A stretch of DNA of 64,000 nt from contig SIJG01000004.1 of NCBI GenBank assembly GCA_023374025.1, positions 2,353,226 through 2,417,225 on the forward strand. Reading direction: 5' to 3'. The position numbers and the translations under genes are program-made. Positions within the stretch are counted from its first letter, which is position 1. Each line of letters begins with the position of its first letter. Positions 10,136 to 22,351 of this stretch are shown one piece after another. The notes under the pieces are model-generated. The model made no database searches. It was not told the origin of the DNA and was given only the letters and a program-made list of their open reading frames with translations. Source of the stretch: Heterodera schachtii (Eukaryota; Nematoda; Chromadorea; Rhabditida; Heteroderidae).

Positions 10136-12955
10136 ATGGAAGTGGTGCACAGACGGAATTTGATCGAACGTTTGGATAAACTGAAGGCATCGCACGAAGC
10201 CTTCTTCACAGTTCCGCAGGTCATTCGGAGAGACTCGAATTTTTGAATTGTTTTTTTTAAGCTTAAAGCCGTCTCAAATAATCAATTGTCTCTTTTTCTG
10301 CGTCGGCTGCTAAAATCAGCGGACATCAAACAGCACATTTCAACAGAACTTTTGGAAAGGATTCTTTTGCTTGAAGAATCGAATGAAAATGCATCAGACA
10401 CAGCAAAAATGGCATTCCGAACGGAGGGCGAATTGGGCCAATTTGCAGATCGACTGACATACATTGGGAAGTCCGAGACCCATCTGAATTTGGATCAACA
10501 AACGGACGAGGAGGACGAACTAACGGACGAAGTCAGTCCACCCCAAAAAATACGAGTGAAAGAAGAAAAGTGGGAGGGGCGAAAGTCAAACGAGTTTTGG
10601 TATTAGAACATTGTACTTTTTCTATTAAGGAAGTTACAGAATTCGAGGATGACGACAACATTTTTGGTCCATCGGATGAGTTTACGTTAGCACTTCCATT
10701 CTTCCGAATCTCTTCTCACCGACTTTTTTGCCTTTAGTGTTGAACTTCATGATCTTCTTGAACAGGAAGTGCAGATTTTAGCCGCTGATAAACGCGCAGC
10801 GACCGCACAGTCCGAACTGAGGCGACTGATCGAATTTGGAGAAAAGAAGTTAAAATTGGAGGGGGGTTAAGACGAAGAAGAAGAAATGACCAACGAATTG
10901 AGCACGAAAGGTGTTTAGCTGGATAAAATCGAGATGGCCGAAGGACAGTGCGTTTTCGAACAGCCAATGCAAAACGACGACCAATTGGGGGAGGGGCAGC
11001 GACCAACGGAGAATAGTGCGCGGTGCCGAGCATTTCTCAGTGGGCCACGACGTGCCGTCATACGGCGCGACTTTGACAGGCGAACGAAGCGATTTGATCA
11101 TTGAATTGAACAGTGATTAACATTTAACGAATTTTAGTTCGCTGAAAAAACAGCGCAAAAGTCGGCCCATAATACCAAACAAACGGTGCAGCACGGAACA
11201 GTACGCCTTCGCGGACTGTTCGATTCACTCGGAATTGTCACTTCCTTCCGGTGCGCTCATTTGTTTGATTATTAATTAATAGGGCTGTTTATATAATACA
11301 TATTTTTTCCTGGATTCTCCATGCTCTTAATAATAGGAAAAACACTTTCTTTTTTGTGTTTGCGAACAAAAGTTGGGACTTTTATTTACATATTTTTATT
11401 TTCTAATTATTTCGGAATTTCCTACATATTTTCGACTTTTTCCTACATTTTTGCACTTTTTGAGGATTTTAAATTCTTATCAAATGCCCCAAAAATTCAC
11501 AAATTTTTCGTATATACCTAATTCATTTTCTACAAATTGAAAGTTTTTGAGAAATTTGTAGAATTGCTTGTTAAAAATTAAAAATAATTTTTTTATTCAA
11601 AAAAGGAGATAACAAAAATTAATTTGTAAAATATAAAAAGGGATCTAAGCCTATTTAATTTTATGGCATTTTGTGCCTATTTCACCGTTTACAGGATTTC
11701 TTTTCCAAAAATATAAATATAATTCAGCCGTACCATTGGATGCTCAAATTATGAAATATTTGCATGTCGCCGATTTCATCCCAGTGGAAATTGAAATGAG
11801 AAGGTTTCTAATTATCTATGAAAACGCACTTTTATGAATCATACAAAAACAGAACGATTGATTCTCTAAACCTGACAAAGGCTTCGGTTTTCAATTTTTC
11901 CTTTTTTAGGTTTAAAACTTACCAAACGGCGTTGAAAAGTCAAGAACAACTAAATGAGCTGAAGCATGCATTTTACAATTTGGAGGAGGACTTTCATGAA
12001 GACGATGACAGATTTGGCACTACCGAAGCTAAGGGCATCAAAATTTCGCTGCCATTCCGTAAAATGTTAAAGAAGCGAAGTGTTATTGTGGACCAAAATG
12101 CCGAGCAAACTGACACCGAAAGCGACCCGGAAGATTATGAATATGATGCCGACCCATCCTCGCCACGGGAAATGTGCAAATTCAAACGACGACGGATGAC
12201 ATACTCTTCAGGAACAGCGAAGCCACCCAAAGTGACTAAATCGAAATAAACGTTTGAAATTTGTCATTAACAGTTGGAGAACCGGCGAACTTCTCACGTG
12301 GAGTTCGGTTCTTCAATGTTCGACTACGATGCGCAAGTGATGGACATCGGTTTGCCACTGCCGACAATTCAAAAAGTGGAAAACGTGGAAATTGTCATCC
12401 CATCGTAATTAATTCTCTCTTGGCAATTCATTCATTCGTTTTTCCCGGTTTCATGGCAATTCGTACAGTGAAAAAAAACTGACAAAAAGCTGTGATTTGC
12501 CTTTCAAACGGTAACCACGGGTTTAACTTAAATTCAATAAAACCATTTGTAATAAATATAGTTTATCATTTTATTTTGTACGAATTGTCATTGGCCCTTT
12601 CGTGCCAAATCTTTCACTTTCATACATTAAAAAGTCGGCTATTCCTACTCCACCCCCTCCGATGCGAATGGGTCCCCATTTTGGTCTTTGCGGGCGAAAG
12701 GGGAGGGTCAAACCCCCGCCCCCCTCCCTTCACTTTGTCTCATTCGACTTGTTAAGGTTCCGTAAGAAGTGCGGCCTGTTGTCCGACTTTTCCCTCTCCC
12801 CCACGGAATGTGAACGGTGTCGACTCGCCGAGGAATGGGAGGAAACATGGCGATTGCATGCCGAGTTGGAGCAGCAGGAGAAGAACCTTCGTTTTCGGCC
12901 CCCATTAGGCTCAAATGTTCCACGAAAACCAATGACACTTCCGCCGGAAAATTGA
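10136..12955 (+). CDS. PEHE-domain MSL1/KANSL1-like chromatin protein
   Basis: A multi-exon gene whose C-terminus resembles the PEHE domain that scaffolds MOF histone acetyltransferase in MSL and NSL complexes. The best evidence is the splice of 12271-12406 to about 12758: this yields FDYDAQVMDIGLPLPTIQKV, then ENVEIVIPSFRKK, matching the PEHE pattern of IVIP, VEKLxYKEI and PSWR. A Glu/Trp-rich helix follows (EEWEETWRLHAELEQQEKN), where PEHE proteins have an xxRHxxxExxE(K/R)xRW helix. Upstream are a helical N-terminus (MEVVHRRNLIERLDKLKASH), a coiled-coil exon near 10740-10870, and an acidic then basic segment (ESDPEDYEYDADP, KFKRRR). A large A/T-rich intron lies near 11280-11720. Some middle exons are not fully phased. 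MSL1 versus KANSL1 cannot be settled here. Confidence 0.6.
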
Positions 12956-13319
12956 AACAGCAAAAATGATTTTGTAAAATGAATTTGGATGAATAAATGA
13001 ATAATGATTGATTTCGGATAATATTTTTACTTACTTTGGCACTCATTTTAAATTCGTTTCCGTTTGCCTTTGTCTTTTTTCGATGTTTTAAATTTATTTT
13101 TTCTTTGTTTTTCTTCTCCCATCAATGGACCCGTTGCTATGATGTTTAGTGATTCTTTCCTCCTTTTGCTGCGGATGAATGATGGGAAATTGGGACGAGT
13201 TTCGCCTTTCCTTCTCTCGTTCTCTGCCTCTTTTCTCTGACTGTCTGTCGTGTCTCCATTTGTCACTACAAATTTGTTTTTCTTTTTATGTGCGGTTGGT
13301 GCGTAAAAGAAACGAAAAA

Positions 13320-13430
13320 GAGGGAGAGAGAGAAGGAGGAGAGAAATGGGCGAGAGAAGGAAAAGAGAGAGAGAGAGAGAAGGAGGAGAGAAATGGGCGA
13401 GAGAAGGAAAAGAGAGAGAGAAGGAGGGTG
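13320..13430. repeat. Purine-rich tandem repeat, about 48-bp unit
   Basis: Two near-identical units and a partial third are composed almost entirely of A and G. Each contains AGAAGGAGGAGAGAAATGGG followed by CGAGAGAAGGAAAAG. This is one long homopurine tract on the plus strand. Confidence 0.85.
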
Positions 13431-13972
13431 TAGAGAAAGAAAAGACCCAACCAATCGGCGGACGGGGAAAGAAAGGGCTTTTGCATTTGAGCAGTAACAA
13501 TTTACCAACCATTTTATATGTCATTCAAAGGCTCTCAAAATTTTCAGCAAAACAAAAACAAAGCTCAACGAATAGCTCATTAAAATACAAAATTGGAGTG
13601 AAAGTCCAAAAAATTGAATTTTCGGGTTACAGTAAATTTATTTTCAAATTATAATTGAGTTTTTATCGCTTAAACATTCTTCCTTTAAATATTATTCCTT
13701 CGGATGTTTGGCCCTTTTCCTTAAATAACGAATTAAAACATTTTGATTTATTTAAAGCACTTTCATTTCTCAATTTTAATTCAATTTCACTCCCTTAATT
13801 TTATGTTTAGCGCCACTTCGACCCGGAAAATATATTCGTCTTCGCCTTCCCATTTTTGCCGCAAATTTTGGTCTTTTGTGACAGCTGACTTATAGAAAGA
13901 GGAAAGAAAGGAGGGAAAGAGCGAAACATCCGCGGAGGTACGGCGCGGCGCATTCGTTCGTTTTCAATGTCC

Positions 13973-14110
13973 CTCCTTTCTCTCCTCTCTCTTTCTCTCT
14001 CTTCTCCTTTCTCTCTCTCTCTCTTTTCTCTCTCTTTTCTCTCTTATTTTTCTCTCCCCTCCCTCTCTCTCTTTCTCTCCCCTCTCTCTCCTCCCCTCTC
14101 TTTCTCTGTC
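13973..14110. repeat. Pyrimidine-rich (CT)n tract
   Basis: About 135 bp of nearly uninterrupted C and T on the plus strand, with repeated CTCTCTTTCTCTC and CTCCCCTC blocks. It is the strand opposite of the purine tract about 600 bp to the left. Confidence 0.85.
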
Positions 14111-16972
14111 TGAGGTGTGTTTGTGATGAGAGAGATTTTTGGTCGAGTAACACAGAAAATGGATGGCGTGCTACAACTGATCAAAATGAAAACAAACAGA
14201 TGATTTTAGTTCGTTTTCATCTGATTGTGAGTCCGTCCCTTTTCTCATTTTATAATGGTAATGAATGATAAGAGGAAAGCAAAGTCGGAATTAATTAAAG
14301 GCTTGGATGTGTTCATTGTGGGTGGCTTTATCCTGCCCATTTTAGAAGTCTATTTTTGGCGGATTCACGAGTCCCTTCGTCCCCCCCCCCTCCCAATGTG
14401 CCATTTCGCTTGCAGCAGTCGTACATGAAATGAATGGGTACGACGAGAACTAACCAGCCAACCGACCAATCTTCTCAGCAGTCATAGGAGGGAAGCGAGC
14501 AGCGCTCGTGTGGAAGCGAGCGGCGAATGGGAAATGGGGGGAGAGGGGGGGGGGGGCGGGGGAGCAGTGCTGCTGCTGTTGGGAGTGGGTTCTGCTGGGG
14601 GGGGGGCGGGTCGGGGACTATTCGTCGCCCGTCCCGTGGCCCCCCCCCCCTCCGCCCACTTTCCCCGCCATTCCGACGAGACTTCTTCGTCCTGCCCTCC
14701 CCCATTCATCCTTGTCCTATACCAACCGGACGGCCCAAAGCAATGAGGGAAATGTAAAAAAAGGGAAGGGGGGGGGGACGCAATTCACTCATTTGTCAGT
14801 TCAAAAGCATTTTTAAAAAGTCCAATTGTATACAATAAATTGTGTTAGTATTGTTGTTGGTTATCACTTTTATCACCTCTTCCCCTTTCTGTCGGACTTT
14901 CCATTCCAATTTCATCCATTCATTCATTTATCCATTTTCATTCTTTCTTTCTTTCCTTGGCTGTGTCTCTGTTCCCCAATTACTCTCCTCGACTCTCTCT
15001 CAGTGTCTCGCTGTCTTTTTCTCTGCCGCCCTCCCTTCAACGGCTGTTCTCTTTCCCAATTCATTCGTCCGTTTTTGTTTGTCGTCCCTCTGAGGTGTAG
15101 AGCATTTGGTGGTTGGATGTGAGTATTGTGCTTTGCTGTGCTGGTTGGATGGAAGGGGGAGGTCGTCCTTCCGTCCGTCTGTGAATTGACTTTGGGAAGG
15201 AGTGAAGGGATGGTGCCCGAGGATGAACACACAAAAGGACCCATGTCTTTGTAAAGTGCCGTTGATATCAATCAGTCTTAAAGGTCAACATGGCATTTCT
15301 CCATCATTTTTCTTTGAATAAAAATTTGGTCGGAAGTCTATTAATGCTAACAATTCAGCAATTAATAGAATTTGTAATTTTAAGCGCGGCACGAGCTAAA
15401 GAGGGGGGGGGGGGGAGCAGCGCGACTTCTTACCCGCGATCACTTGGTTTTTTGCCTCTGATCGATCTCCCACCCAAATTTCCCCCCCCCCCCCCCCCCC
15501 GGTGTCTGCTGCTGCTCTTCCCTTCCCTTTCTCTCCCATTCCGATTCTCTTCGCTCTTCTCATTCACTCATTGAGTCTTATGACTTTCTGTCCCCTCCCT
15601 TCTCCCGCCGAGATCATTGCCCCCCCCCCCCCAAAAAAAAACTCAAATAATTCCTCCCCTAATTCACGTGCAATTTCGCCCGTGCCGTGCGTTGATTTTA
15701 TTTGTTAGTTTTTATTTTTTATAATAACTTATTCTGTTGCTCACTAACCAAACAAATCAACTTTATTAATATTAACGAATGAATGAATCTGTTAATCATT
15801 TTCCTTCATTATTTATTTTTAGTAAAATGTTTTTTCGTTTGTTTTCGCCTGTTAATTTTGAATGTTTTTGCCGGGTCCTTCCGTCGTCGTCCCTTTCCTT
15901 TCCCTCCGTTTTCTCTCTTCCATTACGCTCTCTTCCCGGCTCTTCCTCCCCTCCCCTTCATATTTTGTTTTTGTTTGCAATTCACATCAATTCGGTCCAT
16001 TTACAATTAAATTAGCCTCTTCCTCCCTCCGTTTGTAGCTTTGACTTAGACTTGTGATAATTGTGTCATTCGTCTCATGACCATCCATCGTTGCTCCCTT
16101 CTCCGCTGATGATGATCGCCCCCATTCACTGAGTCCGCCATTGCCCCATTGATCCTCCCTCCCTTCCTTCACAGCATATAAATAGCCAGCCCAACGAATC
16201 AACGCTCTTCGCTTGCATCATATTGGACATTTCGTCAAGCAGTAAAAAGTGCTGGATTGAAAGGGGAGAGAAAGATGATGGAGAATGAATGGAGGGAGTA
16301 TAAAAGATGATGATGATGATGGCGAGTTGACGACGAAAGCGACCAAAACGGTGAATAAATTGGGCGGAGGGAGGGGGAGCAAAGGCGAGGAACAGCAGCG
16401 AAGGGCGGGGGAACAAACACTGTTCATTAGTTAGTTATTAGACCGCCCCTCACCGCCACCCTCCCCCCATTTAATAAAAACAAAATAATGCTCTAAGAGA
16501 CCAACCAGCAGCTGGAAGAAGAGTTGGAAGAAGACTCATTTCCCTTCCCTTTGTTCTCCAAGGGGGGGGGGGTGACCATTTGGGTTTGAATTCAAACGAT
16601 TACACAATAAGTATTAAACAAATATATGTATATGTAAATGTTGGAATTGCAGCTTTAACCTTTGTCAAAAAGTGGCGCTTTTTGCAGCAAATTTGTCTTT
16701 CTCCTAAAATGCTTATTCCTCCCCCTGTCCTTAATTTACAACACTTTGTCCTTTCCCTTTGCTTTGCCTCTTCCCGCGCTTTTTGGTCTCTGGTCAATTT
16801 TCCCTGCAAATTTCCGTTGTTTTTTCCAACATCGTCCTTTACGTTTTCTCTTATTTAGCATCAACAAAAACAAACTGTCAATACGGCACCATACAACAAA
16901 AATAAAAAGCAACGGGAAAAACAAACGACGCCAAAAGGCAGCAAAAATAGCTGAGCAAAAGTGAAGAAAATA

Positions 16973-19343
16973 ATGGAATTGGCCAAGGAACTCATTGCCG
17001 AAGTGTTACGTGACCGAACCAAACAGTTTTCTTCGGGAGACAATGCAAAGTTCGGCCTGGCGTTGGCAAACGCCGACCGTTTTCTGGCCGAAGGAGCGGC
17101 AGTTTCCATTCATTTGATGATGGCACACGCCAACTGCAAAGCATCGGCGAAAGAATTTTGTGAAGCGACACAAACGTTGGAGGTGGGTTCTTCGGTTGGT
17201 GTCGAGTGATGTGTCCTATTCTAATTTAAGGTTTGGACCTTCAAATTGCAGAGGGAAGTGCCGTACGAAGTGAGTGCCCGGCCGCCAATGCTGCCGCTGT
17301 TCTTGCGCCAGGCAGTCCGTTCCCAATTGCATTTCTCGCCTTTCCGTTCTTGGCTTACTGCGCGACAACGTGCGGGGCCATCCGATGGGTTTTTGCCTCT
17401 TTTGCGGTAGCGAATCTTTTGCTGTTTCGGTTGCACTTCTTCCTTTTGCAGTGTGTGCGCTGCCTCTGACTCTGCTGCTCCGCCCTTTTCTTCCGATCGC
17501 CTCCAATCCCACCAATTCCCGCCTTGCTTAGTCCGTTCTTCTCTGCCTGTCATCAATGTCCCGTTGCGAAATGTGCAGCTTAACAGCGCTGGTGAGCCTT
17601 TTTGGCTCCGAGTGCACGTCCAATGGCTGAAGAAGGAATGTTTTCTCACAAAAGCGCCGCTATGTCCGGAAATGAGGTCGCTGGGGTTGGCCGAGTTTGA
17701 TGGGATGACTGACTTTTTCAATTAGCATGGAGCAGCAGGACGGCCTTTGGCCACTCTCTTCCACGGACCGATGCCAAAGCCGAGCGAATTGCAATGCCAT
17801 CGGAGAAAACGGCGGACTCGTAGCATTGAGCGGAGAAGAGACAGACGAATCGCAGTGTACGACGCCAACCGAAACATTTTCACCAATTGTACGACGTAAA
17901 ACGACGGAGTCAAAAGAAGGCACCAAAATCAGAGAGGAAAAGAGAGCGGTGGAAGGAACACATGGAAATGTAAAAGTGACGGACGGAATTATGTTGGAAA
18001 AAAGGGGCACACAAAGGGCGACGGAGCGGCAAAACGACGACGAAAGGGAGACGGACAACAGAGCACCGCTGGACAGTCCCCGTAGTCAGAGCCAACACTG
18101 TACGGATGTGCTCATCCCAACTTCAAATCCCATTTTCGCTCCGTGCGCCCGGCCTTTCTTTCACAACAAAATGCCAATCTTACGTCCAAACAAAAGAAAT
18201 GGGCCATCACTGGATGAGTTACACTTGGCCGATGGGATTGGGGCCGAAGTGTTTTGCTGATGGAACTCATGGGGAGCGGAGTTGCACTTCTCGGCATCAA
18301 ATTCCATCCGTTTCAATGGAAAAATCGAATCTCTCCAGCAACAAAAACACGTGGCGTACTCCGTCCAGATTGATCTGCAATTTCGAGGAAAGCATTCTCA
18401 ACGGACGCATCCCAGCAAATAGTGTTGTCAGCGGGTCGTTGAAAAATTGAATCAATGACAGTTGAATTTCCTTTTTAGTTTCCGTCTCCAACTTACGGTC
18501 ATCGGTAACGGAGTGTCTACGGACAATCGCCTTTCATTCCCGGCAAGCAAACGCCTGACATTGCCAGTGCTTACTTACTTCTTCAACGATTTGATGTCTC
18601 AACATTTGGGACGGTTTCCGGTGGCGGTTCCGCCTTCTCCGTTGCATTTGGTGAAAAATGCCTCGTTGGATTGGTCTGACTAAAACTTTTTTCCATTTAG
18701 GCTCGCTGTGAGTTGGCGGCGGAAACGGTTCCCATTCCGAAACGGTGCACACTGCAAATAGTGCTCTTACGGTGGTTACTTTTCGTAGTTACCAAATGCC
18801 ACTCATTTCCGTCGGTTCAGTCCGTGCGGTTCGGTCGTTAAGCTGTTCATGGTCGCGGTGAATGTGCTCGACATGCCTTCCAATTCGAGGACGGTGAGCA
18901 AAATGAATAAACGACAAAATGTTTCTGCTTTTTCAGTTTATTCGTCAAAGGGTTTTCAGTGGTGACAGTGCCAAAGAAACGGGTGAAAAGGAAAGGAGCG
19001 GAAATGAAAACAAAACGGGTGGGTCTACCAATGTTCCGAATACAAAGCCTTGCTCAAATTCGTTGCGCTTTCTAATCCATCTGAGGTACAGTAATTTCGC
19101 CCTATTTGACGCGTTCGTTACACTGTTCCAATTTGCAGGTTGGCTTCCGATTCTTCGGGAAAAGTCTATTTGCATAGCGACATCCGAATATTATTTTCAA
19201 ATAAATCAAACGATTTGGAAGGATTGGAATCGATTGTTGAGAAGTCGACAAATTCTGTTTGTAGCAGCAATGTTTTTGACACTGAGAATTTGCGAGAAAT
19301 GGCGCAGATGCCACTCAAGCCGAAATATTCACCGATCAAATGA
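16973..19343 (+). CDS. Atos/FAM214 family protein (Atossa homologue)
   Basis: Conserved blocks appear in the family's order. EAVRSQLHFS-type motif: AVRSQLHFSPFRSWLTARQ near 17310-17380. The Atos signature NFEESILNGRIPANSVVSG lies near 18382-18440, and FRLQLTVIGNG at 18475. Then SVVKLFMVAVNVLDMPSNSR, FIRQRVFSGDS, LRFLIHLR, and DSSGKVYLHSDIRILFSNKS near the end. Family members end with a similar SSKSGKIYLHxDIRLLF block. Drosophila Atossa is nuclear and needed for macrophage tissue invasion; mammalian homologues are poorly studied. The start ATG at 16973 opens a helical exon (MELAKELIAEVLRDRTKQF). Exons between about 17410 and 18250 are not fully phased. A 178-residue open frame at 17727-18260 probably contributes part of the acidic middle region. 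Confidence 0.83.
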
Positions 19344-19630
19344 CTGGGGGAACTATGACCATTTTTCCTTTTTAATCAAATAAATCTGTACATACGTAAT
19401 TGTTTTCATAAAGCCTTCGACCTATGATTTACAGTAATTATTTCATAATTCTCAATTTTATTCTTTTTTGAGTAAACACGGCGAGTCAATGGTCACCAGA
19501 AGGGGGGTCCCAGGTTCAAGTCCTCCTTATGTTGTGTCAATTTCAATTTTTCAAAAGAAATAAACAAAATAATAATAAAAACAGAACGCCAAAAGATCAA
19601 ATACAAACACTTAAAATATTCGCCTCCCCT

Positions 19631-19873
19631 CGATTCGTCAACTCAACGATTCGTCAACTCAACGATTCGTCAACTCAGTCAAAATGCGACGATTCGTCAA
19701 CTCAGCCAAATGTCGACGATTCGTCAACTCAATGATTCGTCAACTCGACGATTCGTCAACCCAGCCAAAATGTGACGATTCGTCAACTCAGCCAAATGTC
19801 AACGATTCGTCAACTCAATGATTCGTCAACTCGACGATTCGTCAACCCAGCCAAAATGTGACGATTCGTCAAC
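19631..19873. repeat. Left subterminal tandem repeats of the MULE-like element
   Basis: About a dozen copies of CGATTCGTCAACTCA, spaced by variants such as GCCAAAATGTGA or GCCAAATGT. Higher-order units of about 90 bp are duplicated (compare 19700-19780 with 19780-19865). Confidence 0.9.
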
Positions 19874-20070
19874 TAAATCAATAATTGCTTAAAAAATGCA
19901 ACTTAAAGCAATTGACAAGAATTTCGAGGGATTCGAACTCGTATTCGGCAAGTATTTATAAAAAAATAAATATTTATTACGCATGCAGTAATTTATTTTA
20001 ATTTTTGGCCTTTATGTAATGCTTTACCAGACGAATTGTAGGCGCATTTGACATTGCATCAATTTCAATT

Positions 20071-21019
20071 TTGTTTTTCAATTTTAGCAAATCAATGAAA
20101 TCGATTCGTAAACAAATTGAACAACAACATCGACGAAAAATACCAAAGCGGTTCGGAGAGCCGTCTGCTGATTTCGACGACAGCAACATTTTTCCTACCC
20201 AACGCGAGGACGCAGAGCAGATTGAACAAGCCGAATACACAGCATCAGATGAAGATGATGAGGAAAACAGACCTCTAATCGAATTGCAACGAGGAAAAAC
20301 TCGCACTGGCGGCAGTAATGAGAAGGTTATTCTCTTTTGATACTTGTATTCCTCTTTCACTCTTATTTCCAATTTTTAGGCAGAAAAGAAAGATTTACGG
20401 CAACATGGACCGTGTCAACCCTCTGAATGTTGTCCTACCCGATGCCCTGCTTATGAAGGATGGCGAAATCACATTGTTGTATGACAGCCGAGTGCGTCGC
20501 CAAGGAGAATCGGATGTGGTCTTGGTCTTTGCACACTCGAAGTTAAGTTCATTAATTTCTATGTTCAATTTTTCGCTTTTATTTTCAGCTGTTGGACGTT
20601 TTGAAGCGGCGAGGAAAATTTCGGTTGATGGAACATTCAAAGTGGCACCAGCCGCATGGACGCACTTTCGTGATCGGCGCTTTTGTCAACCGGCGGCTCG
20701 CATGTGTGCATGCTTTGTTGCCTGGAAAGCAACGAAATACTACGAAGAGGCGCTCAATGCGGTCAAAGCGGTGATTGCACCCAACACCCGCCCTCTGGCA
20801 TTGATCCCCGGACAACATGTTCGTCGTGGTTTTGCGATCATAGTAAACCATGCACCCGATGGTTTGGCTGCATTTTTCGGTTACTTCGCGAGGGTATATG
20901 TTGGACTGACCGCACACGAACAAGAAGCCGGCGCCGTCGCGTTTGTTCCGGGCACTGATCAAAGCCAATGCTGTTCATTCAGCACCAATGCCACTGGGGA
21001 TGCCGAAACAGTCGCTTGA
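20071..21019 (+). pseudogene. Degenerate MULE-type transposase
   Basis: An N-terminal exon (KSIRKQIEQQHRRKIPKRF, then acidic) seems to splice to KIYGNMDRVNPLN...LLMKDGEITLLYD. The 233-residue frame then contains ISVDGTFKVAP, which resembles the first catalytic Asp block of MULE transposases. The expected continuation, VIGAFVNRRLACVHALLP, lies in another frame at about 20665-20735. The frame then returns to YYEEALNAVKAVI. At least two frameshifts therefore break the core domain, and no clean downstream catalytic Asp/Glu region is seen. The product is unlikely to be active. Alternatively, part of the 5' exon is captured host sequence. Confidence 0.6.
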
Positions 21020-21478
21020 ATTCATTTGGTAGTGGTGAGTATTTTTGTTTTTTGAATTCGTTTTTATTTTCTTTATTTTAGTCAATTTGGACCATATTTA
21101 TGGAACTTTCTCTGCTGAGTCTGCAGATGCAGGGCTATGTAGGCGGGCTGCGTGCACGAGGGGCACAAGAACATGAGGACTATGCAGAAGCGGAAGATTG
21201 AACCAATTGCAATTGATTGAAATTTTTAAACCTTCATTCACCCTATAATATCAGTTGAAATTTGTTTAACCTCAATCCCGTGATAATCATCATTTTGTTT
21301 CGTTTTTTCTTTGAATTTTTGTTTAATAAATTTGTTTATGCAAGTTTTTGATTGAATATTTTATCGGAAGGGTCGTGATTTTATGTGTTCTTGTTTCTAA
21401 ATTAGTCTAAAAGAATGCTATGATTGTGCTAAGCGCCATTAAAAGCTCTGGAAACTACTTTTTAAAACTATTTTTGGA

Positions 21479-21694
21479 TGAGTTGACGAATCGTCGCATT
21501 TTGGCTGAGTTGACGAATCATTGAGTTGACGAATCGTTGACATTTGGCTGAGTTGACGAATCGTCACATTTTGGCTGGGTTGACGAATCGTCGAGTTGAC
21601 GAATCATTGAGTTGACGAATCGTTGACATTTGGCTGAGTTGACGAATCGTCGCATTTTGGCTGAGTTGACGAATCGTCGAGTTGACGAATCGTT
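21479..21694. repeat. Right subterminal tandem repeats of the MULE-like element
   Basis: Repeated TGAGTTGACGAATCG units with the same TTGGC spacers as the left array, but in inverted orientation, ending next to a GGCGCGCC sequence at about 21695. Confidence 0.9.
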
Positions 21695-21797
21695 GGCGCG
21701 CCAAAATATTTGCTAGGTTGAAAAATTTTTCCTTATGCACAGATTTTATCGGCTCTTGCGCTTTTACAAGGGAAAATCCCAAAAAAAAAAATGGACT

Positions 21798-22351
21798 ACC
21801 TTCCACTCGTTTTTGGCCGACTCGTTTTTGACTCAACTCGTTTTTTGGGTCGAAACCCGAAAATCGTGGCCAAATTGCTTAAATTTTTAATTTTTTGACC
21901 TGTTTTAACTTCGAAATGCTTTTCAATTAGGTTAGCATATTTTTCTAAGTGTATTTTGGTCAATTCTAAATTTTGAAATTTCAAAAAAAATTTTTTTTTT
22001 TTTTTTTAAATATTAATTTTGTTTTCGGTAAAAACGGATGTCCTTAAAACCCCCGGAAATATGTTTTCAGGTCGTAATAAAAAAAAAAGATTTCGTCAAA
22101 AAAAAAAAACTAAGTTCAAAAGAAAGTTAGAAAATTCGGATTTTCAAATTTTGGTCTTAGGCTATTAAAAATCACTTAAAATGACATAATAAGTATTTCC
22201 GAATTAAAATAGGTCAAAAAATTTTAAAATTTAAGCAATTTGGCCACGATTTTCGGGTTTCGACCCAAAAAACGAGTTGAAGTAATAAAAACGAGTTGGA
22301 ACAATAAAACGAGTAATAAAAATGAGTTGGCCAAAAACGAGTTGAAGTCTT
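21798..22351. mobile_element. Nested long-palindrome element
   Basis: Two arms are inverted copies. The left arm (about 21800-21960) contains CTCGTTTTTGGCC, CAACTCGTTTTTTGGGTCGA and CGTGGCCAAATTGC. The right arm (about 22200-22345) contains the same blocks reversed, for example TTTCGACCCAAAAAACGAGT and GGCCAAAAACGAGTTG. The spacer is A/T-rich. It lies inside the right portion of the larger transposon, suggesting a later insertion. No clear target duplication was found, so the exact limits are uncertain. Confidence 0.65.

Larger units (their letters stand above)
12956..16972. other. 4-kb low-complexity gap
   Basis: No supported gene. The stretch is dominated by simple sequence: purine- and pyrimidine-rich satellites at about 13.32-13.43 and 13.97-14.11 kb, G runs at 14.53-14.61 kb, C runs at 14.38, 14.64, 15.48 and 15.62 kb, a (GAT)n tract near 16300-16322 and a G run near 16561-16572. 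Its many open frames translate to proline-, serine- or arginine-rich strings on both strands and have no domain. It may hold promoter or 5' UTR sequence of the Atos gene at 16973. Confidence 0.5.

Noticed and set aside
13179..13524. Several overlapping open frames on both strands
   Set aside because: They are produced by the purine tandem repeat; translations are Arg/Glu/Lys or Leu/Ser/Phe strings without domains.
14475..14816. Overlapping proline- or glycine-rich open frames
   Set aside because: They depend on G and C homopolymers, occur in every frame, and have no recognisable homology.
19500..19560. tRNA gene
   Set aside because: Only a B-box-like GGTTCAAGTCC is present; no acceptor stem, D arm or anticodon arm of normal geometry can be formed.
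19631..19873. CRISPR-like array of direct repeats
   Set aside because: Spacers are themselves repeated, the array has an inverted partner 1.6 kb away, and both lie inside a transposon in a eukaryotic genome.
19920..19945. tRNA on the minus strand (GAGTTCGAATCCC)
   Set aside because: The T-loop-like block is isolated in A/T-rich sequence, with no A box or cloverleaf upstream.
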